NCBI GenBank assembly: GCA_003219175.1
Contig: QHPU01000044.1
Location: 95,365-159,364 of the forward strand
Reading direction: 5' to 3'
Length of the DNA stretch: 64,000 nt
Source of the DNA: Verrucomicrobiota bacterium
GTDB lineage: Bacteria; Verrucomicrobiota; Verrucomicrobiia; Chthoniobacterales; UBA10450
The notes under the pieces: model-generated
What the model saw: only the letters and a program-made list of their open reading frames with translations
What the model was told of the DNA's origin: nothing
Databases searched by the model: none
Program-made: the position numbers and the translations under genes
Shown here: piece by piece, positions 25,986-34,265 of the stretch
How the letters are laid out: each line of letters opens with the position of its first letter
How positions within the stretch are numbered: position 1 is the stretch's first letter

Positions 25986-27116
25986 CTAAGACTGAGCCGA
26001 CACTCGCCGATAGACTGCTTCGTAACGCGGTACTGCCTTTTGCGCTGTGAAATCCGCTGACGCTCGCTTTCGACCGGCCTCACCTATTTGACGAGCTTGT
26101 TCCGGCGATTCGATCAATTCGTCCACCGTTTTCGCCATGGCATCGATATCGCCAAACTGGTGAAGCGAGCCAGTGTTGCCTACTACTTCAGGGATTCCGC
26201 CCACTCTAAAAGCGATGATCGGCTTGGCAAAGAACATCGTTTCTAAAATGCTCAAACCGAAGCTCTCAATCTCAGACGTGTAAAGCCCGGCGTCGGTCGC
26301 CTGGAGATAATTTTCAACCGGTTCGGCCGCGGTCCGCACAATCACGTTTTGCCGAATGTTCAGTTCATCGAGGAGAGGTTCGCAAGAAGCGAAGGAGCCG
26401 CCGGCGAGAATCAGCAGCCGGACTCGATTTCGCTGTTTCATCTTTGCGATGATTCTCAAGAGAAGATCAATCCGCTTCGATGGACGAAGGTTCGACATGT
26501 GTAGCACCAGAAACTCGTCGGTTAAGCCGAGATCGCGACGGACTTCCTCGCGACTTCGAGTCGGCGCACTTGGAGTAAAAAAGTTTGGAATTACGTCAAC
26601 TGTTCGGATGAGGGCAAATGTTTCGATAGTCTGTTGTCGCAAACTTTCGGAGACGGCCGTGACCGCATCGGAGTGGTTGAGAGCATGCGCGATCGCGCCG
26701 CGATATTGCGGGTTCGGGCCAAGCATGGTCGTATCGGTCCCGTGAAGCGTCGTCACGATTTTAGGCGCCGTCTTGCCGATCATCTCCGCCGCTAAAAAGG
26801 CTGCTGTCGCATGGGGCACAGCATAGTGGACATGGAATAAATCAAGGCGCTCGGCTCGGCCTACATCCGCCATCTTCACGGCCAACGGCAAGGTGTAATC
26901 GGGACACGGAAACACGCTGTGCTTGCCTACGGCAACCTCATGGAAATGAATTCGGGGTGCCGTTAGGTCGAGGCGAACCGGTTTGGCATAGCTAAAGAAA
27001 TGAACCTCGTGGTTACGTGTCGCGAGCTCCATCCCCAACGATGTCGCGAGAATGCCACTTCCGCCGATCAGTGGGAAACAGGTAATGCCAATTCTAAATG
27101 GTCTCTGCTCCATCAA
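25986..27116 (-). CDS. bshA: N-acetyl-alpha-D-glucosaminyl L-malate synthase (bacillithiol synthesis)
   Basis: BshA joins UDP-GlcNAc to L-malate, the first step of bacillithiol. The 376-residue GT4 glycosyltransferase has the family start RIGITCFPLIGGSGILATSL, EVHFFSYAKPVRLD, HVHYAVPHATAA and TTLHGTDTTMLG. It also has the VIPNFF hinge, the donor site SNLRPSKRIDLLL, and the E-x7-E motif ESFGLSILE. The length is normal. It is the last gene of a minus-strand operon and overlaps the BshC-like gene by 4 bp, which supports a joint role in low-molecular-weight thiol synthesis. Confidence 0.9.
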   Translation of the reverse strand: MMEQRPFRIGITCFPLIGGSGILATSLGMELATRNHEVHFFSYAKPVRLDLTAPRIHFHEVAVGKHSVFPCPDYTLPLAVKMADVGRAERLDLFHVHYAVPHATAAFLAAEMIGKTAPKIVTTLHGTDTTMLGPNPQYRGAIAHALNHSDAVTAVSESLRQQTIETFALIRTVDVIPNFFTPSAPTRSREEVRRDLGLTDEFLVLHMSNLRPSKRIDLLLRIIAKMKQRNRVRLLILAGGSFASCEPLLDELNIRQNVIVRTAAEPVENYLQATDAGLYTSEIESFGLSILETMFFAKPIIAFRVGGIPEVVGNTGSLHQFGDIDAMAKTVDELIESPEQARQIGEAGRKRASADFTAQKAVPRYEAVYRRVSAQS

Positions 27117-27880
27117 TTTTCCGTATAAGCCTTGTCTGCTTCGGAAATGTCCATTCGGAGTACGAACGTGATGCCCGGCGCATCAGCTTCGTTCAAGTAC
27201 TCCTGTTCACCGGCACCGGTGACGTAGTGGGTACATTGAATGACCGATTGCATCCACCGTAGACGAGTATCACGCGCAGGACTGATCTGAGTGGCGTCGA
27301 AATCCTGGGAAGGGAGTTCGATGAATCGGTCGGCGCCTTTGTGCAGCAGCAATTTTCCGTTCCGGCACCGGGCGCGAACCGTTTCGCCTTCCCACTGGAC
27401 ATCGACAAAATAATCGTCCACCGAAACTGCACGCTTTCTGAATTCGGGTGAGCTTGATCTTTCCACTCGGACGTCGTCCAGCAGGCCCATCCTCCCATAC
27501 ATCTTCAGGCAAAAATCAGCCGGGTTGTGGCAGTCAACTTCCTGGAACTTGTCGACTAGTTCGCGGTCAACGTAGTTTGGCAGCTGCCGTACCATTTTTG
27601 AATGCCAGTTCGGAAGAATGCGCTTTGCGTAGAGCGGTGAGAATTCTTTCTGAATCGAGTTCAGGAACCGGAAATTGACGCGATGTTCACGACCGGAATT
27701 TCGTTCTCGCAAGATCGTTATCGTCTCGCGCGGATCATGATCGCTGTCGTGAAAGAAAAACACGATTTCGCCACCGATTTCCTGTTGAAGCTGTCTGGCG
27801 GTAACAATCTTGGCAAAGAGAAATCGTTTTGGAAAAAAACCACACGGTTGTTGCCCAAAACAGATAATCGGCGCGGCCAT
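27113..27880 (-). CDS. Compact BshC-like protein (candidate bacillithiol cysteine-adding enzyme)
   Basis: The 255-residue protein does not match a full-length family, but its ends carry BshC hallmarks. At the N-terminus are a GQQP loop (residues 9-12), a Lys helix (FAKIVTARQLQ) and a DSDHD block (45-49), as in GQQxG..K and DHDxxE of BshC. Near the C-terminus is GAGEQEYL (222-229), like GPGExxYW. BshC is about 540 aa, so most of the middle and the coiled-coil part are absent. The 4-bp overlap with bshA supports the link. Cysteine-ligase activity is inference. Confidence 0.55.
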   Translation of the reverse strand: MAAPIICFGQQPCGFFPKRFLFAKIVTARQLQQEIGGEIVFFFHDSDHDPRETITILRERNSGREHRVNFRFLNSIQKEFSPLYAKRILPNWHSKMVRQLPNYVDRELVDKFQEVDCHNPADFCLKMYGRMGLLDDVRVERSSSPEFRKRAVSVDDYFVDVQWEGETVRARCRNGKLLLHKGADRFIELPSQDFDATQISPARDTRLRWMQSVIQCTHYVTGAGEQEYLNEADAPGITFVLRMDISEADKAYTEN

Positions 27881-27885
27881 GGTTT

Positions 27886-29589
27886 TTAGGCTGGAGATGA
27901 CTTCGCGAAAATGGTTCGCTGCAGCGCCAGACTAAACACCAGCACCGCCACACAACCGATCAGGTTGTACCAGAGATAACTGATGTTCAGGGTCCAAAAA
28001 AGGATCAGCACCAGGCTTTGAGCAAGAAGCGCGGCGAAAAATACTGCTGAACCGCGAACAGAGCGCAAGAAGAACGCCACCAAAAACAACCCGAGAATAC
28101 TGCCGTAGAAGATTGATCCGAGAATGTTGCCGGCTTCGATCAGGTTCTCGACCAGGCTCGCGTATGAAGCCACACCAATCGCCACCACTCCCCACGCGAT
28201 CGTCAATAACTCGGTCGCCACCACGTAATGGTGATCGGGCGCGTTCGGTCGGATCAGGGGTCGATAAAAATCCACCGCGCTAGTTGAGCCCAGCGCATTC
28301 AGTGTCGCGGAAGTAGCCGACATCGTAGCGCACAGGATCACCGCAATCAGCAGCCCAACAACACCGTGCGGCAGATGCTGGAGTATGAAAGTGATAAAAA
28401 CGTAATCGGAATCCTTGCTTTTCGGGCTGGCGCCGGCGCGTTCAAGAATCGTTCTTACTTGATCGCGCAGTTCGCGCGCCCTGGCGTCGAGCTGCAGAAT
28501 CTCCTGGCGAGATCCGCCTTCGCGTGAAGTTTTGGCGCGGTTAAACGCGGAGTTTACCCCCGATGAATTCAGCAAGTCACGTTTACGCGCGAATACGTCA
28601 TCGAACTCGGCCTGTAACTCATTCAACTCGGCACCATGCCCGAGGGCGATTGCTCTGTCATAGGCAGGGCGATTGAAATAAATAGGCGGCTTTTCGAACT
28701 GGTAGAACAGGAAAACCATCGCTCCCAGCAGCAGAATGAGAAATTGCATCGGCACTTTTACGACTGCGTTAAAAAGGAGACCGAATCGGCTGGCGGTTAA
28801 CGACCCGCCGGCGAGATACCGTTGAACTTGAGACTGGTCGGCGCCGAAATACGAAAGTGCGAGAAAAAATCCGCCAAAGATTCCCGACCAAAACGTGTAG
28901 CGCCGATCCGGGTCTAACGAGAAATCGATCGCCTGTAGTTTTCCCATCCCACCGGCGACGCTCAGGGCACGGCCGAACGATAATCCGGCGGGCAGTCGAT
29001 GCACTGCGATGATAAAGGCAAGAGCCATCCCGACAAAGATGATCAGAATTTGATATCGCTGAGTGATGCTAACGATCTTTGTGCCCCCAAATGCGGTATA
29101 AGCTACGACGAGCCCGCCGGCGAACCAGATCGTTAGATTCAATCGCCAACCGAGTAGTGCGGAGAGAATAATTGCCGGTGCGTAAAGGGTGATTCCGGCG
29201 GCCAGACCACGCTGAATAAGGAATAAAAAAGCGCCTAACAATCGCGTTTTTTGGTCGAAGCGTTGACCCAGATATTCGTAAGCGGTGTAAACTTTAAGCC
29301 GCTGAAAAATGGGCACGAAAACAGCGCAAACGGTGATCAGCGCGAACGGTTGACCGAAGTAATTCTGAACAAAGCCGATCCCGCTTTCGTAAGCCTGACC
29401 GGGCATGGAGAGGAATGTGATCGGCCCGGCCTGGGTGGCGAGCACTGAAAGTCCGATGGTCGCCCACCGAATGCTTTCGTCCCCCTTGATGTAATGGCCA
29501 AGCGTCTCGCGACCGCGCGTGCGCCACAGGCCGTACAACGGGATTGCTAAAATCGTCGCAACCAGCACGACGTAATCGAGCCGGTTCAC
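27886..29589 (-). CDS. Sodium:solute symporter (SSS family)
   Basis: The 567-residue membrane protein has about 13 hydrophobic helices and SSS signatures such as ATIGLSVLATQAGPITFLS, GYESGIG-like AYESGIGFVQNYFG, and AYTAFGGTKIVSITQRYQ. A cytoplasmic loop of roughly 100 residues near 310-400 is charged and helical. SSS members take up sugars, amino acids, nucleosides or vitamins with sodium; the substrate is not evident. It is spaced 5 bp from the BshC-like gene and overlaps the small upstream gene by 4 bp, so it is cotranslated with them. Confidence 0.85.
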   Translation of the reverse strand: MNRLDYVVLVATILAIPLYGLWRTRGRETLGHYIKGDESIRWATIGLSVLATQAGPITFLSMPGQAYESGIGFVQNYFGQPFALITVCAVFVPIFQRLKVYTAYEYLGQRFDQKTRLLGAFLFLIQRGLAAGITLYAPAIILSALLGWRLNLTIWFAGGLVVAYTAFGGTKIVSITQRYQILIIFVGMALAFIIAVHRLPAGLSFGRALSVAGGMGKLQAIDFSLDPDRRYTFWSGIFGGFFLALSYFGADQSQVQRYLAGGSLTASRFGLLFNAVVKVPMQFLILLLGAMVFLFYQFEKPPIYFNRPAYDRAIALGHGAELNELQAEFDDVFARKRDLLNSSGVNSAFNRAKTSREGGSRQEILQLDARARELRDQVRTILERAGASPKSKDSDYVFITFILQHLPHGVVGLLIAVILCATMSATSATLNALGSTSAVDFYRPLIRPNAPDHHYVVATELLTIAWGVVAIGVASYASLVENLIEAGNILGSIFYGSILGLFLVAFFLRSVRGSAVFFAALLAQSLVLILFWTLNISYLWYNLIGCVAVLVFSLALQRTIFAKSSPA

Positions 29590-29729
29590 GAAAATATGGC
29601 CGTAAACGCGTAGAACAATACGATCTCAAACGCGAATATTCCGAGCGCTACGCAGTACGCTTTGGGCCAGCTGCCAAACAAAGGAGCAGAGTCGCCGTTA
29701 GGCTCGCTTTGAGGGTTGGTTCCTTTCAT
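29586..29729 (-). CDS. Small membrane protein between PIG-L and SSS genes
   Basis: From ATG 29729 the product is 47 residues: a polar N-terminus (MKGTNPQSEPNGDSAPLFGS), then WPKAYCVALGIFAFEIVLFY as one membrane helix and a short tail. Its start overlaps the PIG-L stop and its stop overlaps the SSS start, each by 4 bp. Such exact coupling argues for a real gene. It may be an accessory subunit of the symporter; this is inference. A longer reading from 29807 is a shadow of PIG-L. Confidence 0.7.
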   Translation of the reverse strand: MKGTNPQSEPNGDSAPLFGSWPKAYCVALGIFAFEIVLFYAFTAIFS

Positions 29730-32236
29730 TCCGCGCCGCGCAGCGAAACAAGATTGGCAAACAACCGATAGGCACCGGGAACTCCGGCCGGCAATTGCCG
29801 AAACCACGAGTAGCCAGTGTAAACAAAGTAACCTTTACCGGCTTTCGCGACCAGCAACCCGCCGTCCATCGGTTTTTCGCCAGGATCATTGGACGACAAA
29901 ATGGCGGTCCACCGCGGATCCCACTTGTTTGAAAAATACAGTCCGCGTTCCTGAACCCATCCTTTGAAATCTTCAGTAGTGATCTTGTTAGGCCTGTTTA
30001 AGACCGGATGGTCCGGCGCCAGAATTCGAACCTCCGCGGTTTCGTCTGTCACGCGGTCGCGCGAGATTTCGAGCGGATAAGGTCCGATGTCCTTGGTCTT
30101 GAGTTCGGCGGTGGTGTTGTATTGCGCGACGACCACGCCACCAGCCTGGACATAGTCCAGCAACTTGCGTTGCAGATCGGCAATTCGACTCTGGGTGTTG
30201 TAAGCGCGAATGCCGAGCACAACGGCATCGAATCGGGAAAGATTTTCGGGCGTCACATCTGCTGGCTCGAGCATTTTAACATCGTAGCCGATCTGTTTCA
30301 GACACTGGGGAACCTCATCTCCTGCACCGGGCAGATAACCAATCTGCTGTCCCGTTTTTCGAATGTCGGCCCGGAGAACCCTGGCCTCGGCCGCAGGCAT
30401 TAATACATGCACGCCGATGTGCGGATAAGCGATTTGCTCGCGACTGAACGAGAATTCCTTGCCGCCAGTAACTACCACGGCGGCGAACGTTCCCTCCCCT
30501 GCTCCAGCCGGAGGTGTCACTGAGAATTCGGCGAACATTTTTTCGTCAGGCGCGTTCAAATCAACCGGAACAGATTTTAGAGTGACCTGCCAGCCGGCTG
30601 GAACACTGAGATGCACCTCGCCCTGCACTGCCAAAGTCGAAGAAGCTATCTCGACTGCAATGGGCCGGCTCTTTTCATCGGGAAAAACGAACGCGCCGCT
30701 CGCCAGATTGGCAAACACCGGCGGGGTGATGGCCAACAACTCGTGAACCTCACCCCCAATCGGATCCACCCGACGGAAAAACGTATCAATCAGATAGCGT
30801 ATTTCCTGACCCGCAATGTCTAGCGTCGCTTCAATCGGAAACGCCGGCGGATTTTCAGCCAGCCCGATCAACTGCTGATCGTCGACAGTGAATGTTCCGA
30901 CCGTCGGCGGTTTCCGCAACCAATACGGTTGCGAGTAAGGCATGTTCGTTGGCAACGTTGGATTGAGATCCTTGGTAAAAAATTGATCGCGGGCGAGTGG
31001 AGCGTCGATGCGCAAGGTTTCGCCGGAAACCGGAACTTGAACGCTGATTAGTTTGATCGGTACGGCTGATCGATTGATGGCATCGAATTTGATCGGGAGC
31101 GGCTGGCCGGGCGAGACCGCGGACAAAGCACTTGAGCTTTCCATATAGAGCGCAGTGCAGCTTGCGATTAGTCCGTCAACTTCGGCGCGTTTCGATACCG
31201 TCCAGTCATTGTCGACGGCGGTGAGCGCCTTCCTCAATTCGAGAAGCTTCGAAACCGACGCCGCCGGATCGGCCGGAGAAAACTCGGCGATCAGCTTCTG
31301 AACTTGTCCGCCAATATCGGTTGCATTCGGGACTCTTTTCCAAGTCGTATCGACGCTGTCGAACAACCCGTTCGTCATGGGCGGTCCAGCCAGCAATTTA
31401 AAATACTCCTTTCGCTCGCCGCGACGTGGCGGACTGCCTACGCCCTGGCTCTTGTGCATGCTCAAGCTGGCCGCAGCAATCTCGGTAAATGCTTTGCCAA
31501 GCAGCGGCGCGAATCCACCCGCTTCCAGAGTAGTAAGGCCAGTCGGATCGAAAGTCTGGTTCCGGTTTTGGAAGAAAAACGGCGAAGTGTTCCAAACCAA
31601 CCGCGTCGCTTGCCACGGCTTTACCCACCTGAGCTGCTCAGGAAACCGCTTGGGATCCGCCGCGGCCTTAAACGCCTCCTGGGCTAGGATCGCTGACGCG
31701 GTGTGATGTCCGTGCGAGAGACCGTCCTCGGAACTAAAGCGGGTGACGATTACATCCGGTCGAAATTTTCGAATCACCCACACCACGTCGGCCAAAATTT
31801 TCTCGCGATCCCAAAGTCGCAGCGTTTCGTCAGCACTTTTTGAAAATCCGAAGTCAACAGCGCGAGTGAAAAACTGCCGTGCATGGTCAATTTGACGGGC
31901 TGCCAGCAGCTCGCGGGTGCGGATTACTCCGAGGCGCTCGCGCAGTTCGGGTCCGAGAAGGTTCTGCCCGCCATCGCCCCGAGTTAACGACAAATAGGCG
32001 GTATCATAAAGCGAACCGTTAGACCATAGCGCCATCAGATTTGTGTTCTCGTCATCCGGGTGGGCGGCGACGTAAAGAACGCGTCCGAGCACGTTCAGCT
32101 TTTGCAATCCGAGCTGAATTTCAGCTGCGTTCATTGGCTTCGGCAGTGTGGGAGGAGCCGCGTCGGCGAAGAGCGGTAGCGACATGACAAATGCGAACAA
32201 TGCAATTCCCTGCCGCCGGCCCCAAACCAAACGCAT
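29726..32236 (-). CDS. Secreted PIG-L family deacetylase
   Basis: The 836-residue protein has a signal peptide (about residues 8-27). A PIG-L/LmbE domain follows with the metal motif AHPDDE (58-63) and a second His cluster, GLSHGHHTAS. A long beta-rich middle region comes next, and a glutamine-amidotransferase-like domain near the C-terminus (AVVLGIRAYN.., GGVVVAQYNTTAE). PIG-L enzymes deacetylate N-acetylglucosaminyl compounds; BshB of bacillithiol synthesis belongs here but is cytoplasmic and about 230 aa. This protein is exported, so a glycan or glycoside substrate is likelier. It heads the operon ending in bshA. Confidence 0.82.
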   Translation of the reverse strand: MRLVWGRRQGIALFAFVMSLPLFADAAPPTLPKPMNAAEIQLGLQKLNVLGRVLYVAAHPDDENTNLMALWSNGSLYDTAYLSLTRGDGGQNLLGPELRERLGVIRTRELLAARQIDHARQFFTRAVDFGFSKSADETLRLWDREKILADVVWVIRKFRPDVIVTRFSSEDGLSHGHHTASAILAQEAFKAAADPKRFPEQLRWVKPWQATRLVWNTSPFFFQNRNQTFDPTGLTTLEAGGFAPLLGKAFTEIAAASLSMHKSQGVGSPPRRGERKEYFKLLAGPPMTNGLFDSVDTTWKRVPNATDIGGQVQKLIAEFSPADPAASVSKLLELRKALTAVDNDWTVSKRAEVDGLIASCTALYMESSSALSAVSPGQPLPIKFDAINRSAVPIKLISVQVPVSGETLRIDAPLARDQFFTKDLNPTLPTNMPYSQPYWLRKPPTVGTFTVDDQQLIGLAENPPAFPIEATLDIAGQEIRYLIDTFFRRVDPIGGEVHELLAITPPVFANLASGAFVFPDEKSRPIAVEIASSTLAVQGEVHLSVPAGWQVTLKSVPVDLNAPDEKMFAEFSVTPPAGAGEGTFAAVVVTGGKEFSFSREQIAYPHIGVHVLMPAAEARVLRADIRKTGQQIGYLPGAGDEVPQCLKQIGYDVKMLEPADVTPENLSRFDAVVLGIRAYNTQSRIADLQRKLLDYVQAGGVVVAQYNTTAELKTKDIGPYPLEISRDRVTDETAEVRILAPDHPVLNRPNKITTEDFKGWVQERGLYFSNKWDPRWTAILSSNDPGEKPMDGGLLVAKAGKGYFVYTGYSWFRQLPAGVPGAYRLFANLVSLRGAE

Positions 32237-32328
32237 CAGCGGACGTTAGAGAGCGAACGCATCCCTGCGAGCAATTCCGTGAGCTTTTCTCCAAAAAGCT
32301 CCGCCAGACGCGGCCGTAGGATGACGCC

Positions 32329-33393
32329 TTATTTGTTAATATCCTGCTTCGACTGCAACCGGCCAATCAAGACCCTGATACTTTGCTTTTGTGCGTCAAT
32401 TGTCGCAGCCGCTTCCGCCGCTTTTGCTTCAGCCAGCGCACCATCGAAATCGCCTGCGGCTGATTTTAAACGCGCTGAGGCCAGGTGCCCGGGAACGGTT
32501 TGCGGAGCCTTTTCACTAACCGTTTTAAATATCGTCATCGCCTCGTCGCTGCGTTTCTGCGCCTGCAGGCCGCGGGCATAGCCGTACAACTGGAGTGGTG
32601 ACGCTACTTGCATGGCCTGGTCGCGCACCTGCTTTGCTTCGTCCGCGCGATTCAGTGCCTGCAATAGATCTGCCTTGGTACTCAAGTTTTCGAATCGCTT
32701 TTCATTCTGAATAGATAAATCCGCCCACTTGAGGCCGTCCTCGAGATTGGTTTTATGCGTCAGGCAAAAGTTGGCCGCTTCATTCAACGGCTCCCACGAG
32801 AATTGAGCACGACCGCGCAACTGGTTCCGGATGGAGGATATGACGGTGTCGTTTAGATTAACCGAGACCCGGAACGGGACCGCCACTTTCTCCCATTTCA
32901 TTGTCACCGTGACTGCATCGGGCTTGAGATCCTCGAATTCGTATTCGAGCGCTTCTTCCATCTCGATTGGACGTGGCTTCAGGTCGATTCGGAGCGCGTC
33001 TTCGCTCTGGTTGTAAGTGTAACTTCCCCATGCCACCGCCACTTTGGAAAAGATAACGGTCCAGCTATCGGCGTTTGGAATCATCTGCAGACCGTAAGTG
33101 CCGGCGGGAAGCGGTTTGCCTTCGATTGAAACCGGCGTGCTAAATTCAATCGTGGTATTTTCGTTAGCTCCAGCCCGCCATACCTGACCCAGCGGCACCA
33201 ATCCGCCCCAGATTTTGCGACCGTTAACGACAGGACGATGGTACGTGATGGTTATGTCGGTGACGCCCACCCGTTGTTTGACCTGCGCGGCCTGGCTGGC
33301 ATACGGCAGATCAAGGACTGATTGAGATTGAACATTCGCAACTGTGCAAAGCGTTAGGATCAAAACGCTGGCCAAAGAGAAATTTAAGTTCAT
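32329..33393 (-). CDS. Exported DUF2911 protein with TPR-like tail
   Basis: From ATG 33393 the product is 354 residues with a signal peptide (MNLNFSLASVLILTLCTVAN). A DUF2911 domain follows (about 30-185), with the typical core ITYHRPVVNGRKIWGGLVPL, GQVWRAGANENTTIEFSTPV and PLPAGTYGLQMIP. The remainder is helical with TPR-like repeats (KRFENLSTKADLLQALNRAD, read in parts). The DUF2911 function is unknown. It is divergent from a second DUF2911 gene 115 bp away, so the two probably share a control region. Confidence 0.8.
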   Translation of the reverse strand: MNLNFSLASVLILTLCTVANVQSQSVLDLPYASQAAQVKQRVGVTDITITYHRPVVNGRKIWGGLVPLGQVWRAGANENTTIEFSTPVSIEGKPLPAGTYGLQMIPNADSWTVIFSKVAVAWGSYTYNQSEDALRIDLKPRPIEMEEALEYEFEDLKPDAVTVTMKWEKVAVPFRVSVNLNDTVISSIRNQLRGRAQFSWEPLNEAANFCLTHKTNLEDGLKWADLSIQNEKRFENLSTKADLLQALNRADEAKQVRDQAMQVASPLQLYGYARGLQAQKRSDEAMTIFKTVSEKAPQTVPGHLASARLKSAAGDFDGALAEAKAAEAAATIDAQKQSIRVLIGRLQSKQDINK

Positions 33394-33508
33394 GGATGTG
33401 TTCGGTTGAAGTGAAAGATAAGTAGTTGAAGCATAACCAGAACGCCAGCGCATTTAGGCGACGGCTTTTTACTGGACGTCCCAAAACATCAGCAGAACCT
33501 TCGTTCTC

Positions 33509-34072
33509 ATGAATAAACTCTCAGTATCGATTGCTGCTATTTTTCTGCTCTCGTGGCAACCTTCGCCTTCAAATGGACAACAACGCGCCCGGGTCAGTCC
33601 GCATGACACTACCAACGCAACGATCGACGGGGGCGAAATTAAGATCGTGTATGGGCGGCCTTACACCAAAGACCCGAAAACCGGAGCGAAGCGCAAAATT
33701 TGGGGAGGACTCGTTCCATTCGATAAAGTTTGGCGGCTTGGAGCAGATGAGGCCACGCTGTTTACGACCACGCAACCCCTGGAGCTCGGCGGCAAATCGA
33801 TTCCGGCGGGGAGCTATACCTTATTCATGCTCCCGCATGATGAGAAGTCGGCCACGCTAATCGTGAACAAACAAATCGGCCAATGGGGTACGAAGTATGA
33901 TGAGAAACAGGATTTCGCGCGCGTAGATATGAAAGGGGAACCGGTGAGTTCAGCAGCCGATCAACTCGCGATCGCGGTCGACAGTAATCCGAGCGGCGGC
34001 GGCACGATAAAAGTGACTTGGGAAATACTCGGTGGATTTCAAGGTCCAAAAATAAATCAACCACCGCGGTGA
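33509..34072 (+). CDS. Exported DUF2911 protein
   Basis: The 187-residue protein starts with a signal peptide (MNKLSVSIAAIFLLSWQPSP). It is a nearly pure DUF2911 domain: IKIVYGRPYTKDP, KRKIWGGLVPFDKVWRLGAD, KSIPAGSYTLFMLP and IGQWGTKYDEKQDFARVDM. It lacks the helical tail of its divergent neighbour. The shared family and head-to-head arrangement point to duplication followed by domain gain or loss. Its location would be periplasm or outside; no catalytic motif is known. Confidence 0.82.
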   Translation: MNKLSVSIAAIFLLSWQPSPSNGQQRARVSPHDTTNATIDGGEIKIVYGRPYTKDPKTGAKRKIWGGLVPFDKVWRLGADEATLFTTTQPLELGGKSIPAGSYTLFMLPHDEKSATLIVNKQIGQWGTKYDEKQDFARVDMKGEPVSSAADQLAIAVDSNPSGGGTIKVTWEILGGFQGPKINQPPR

Positions 34073-34097
34073 TGTGCGACTTGAGTTCGAAATAATT

Positions 34098-34161
34098 CTG
34101 TAGAGGCAGCCGTGTCGGCTGCACGTCTTTAAATTTGCAGGCGGCACGCCTGCCACCACAG
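34098..34161. repeat. CTGTAGAGGCAGCC.. two-hairpin element
   Basis: Two hairpins, GCAGCC-gtgtc-GGCTGC and CAGGCG-gcac-GCCTG, lie between CTGTAG and CCACAG ends. It sits in the 193-bp gap between converging genes; the rest of that gap shows a possible T-rich stretch but no gene. Confidence 0.6.
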
Positions 34162-34265
34162 GACGGGCGAATTCCTCCCCTCTCTTTCTACCCCACTTGC
34201 TCGCTCTTACCCTTTGTTCGCCGCCGCCCGACCTCGCGATGGCGAGCTCCACGCTCGCTACTCAG

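Noticed and set aside
29726..32236. Naming the PIG-L protein BshB
   Set aside because: It is 836 aa with a signal peptide and extra domains, unlike the short cytoplasmic BshB, although it is in the bshA operon.
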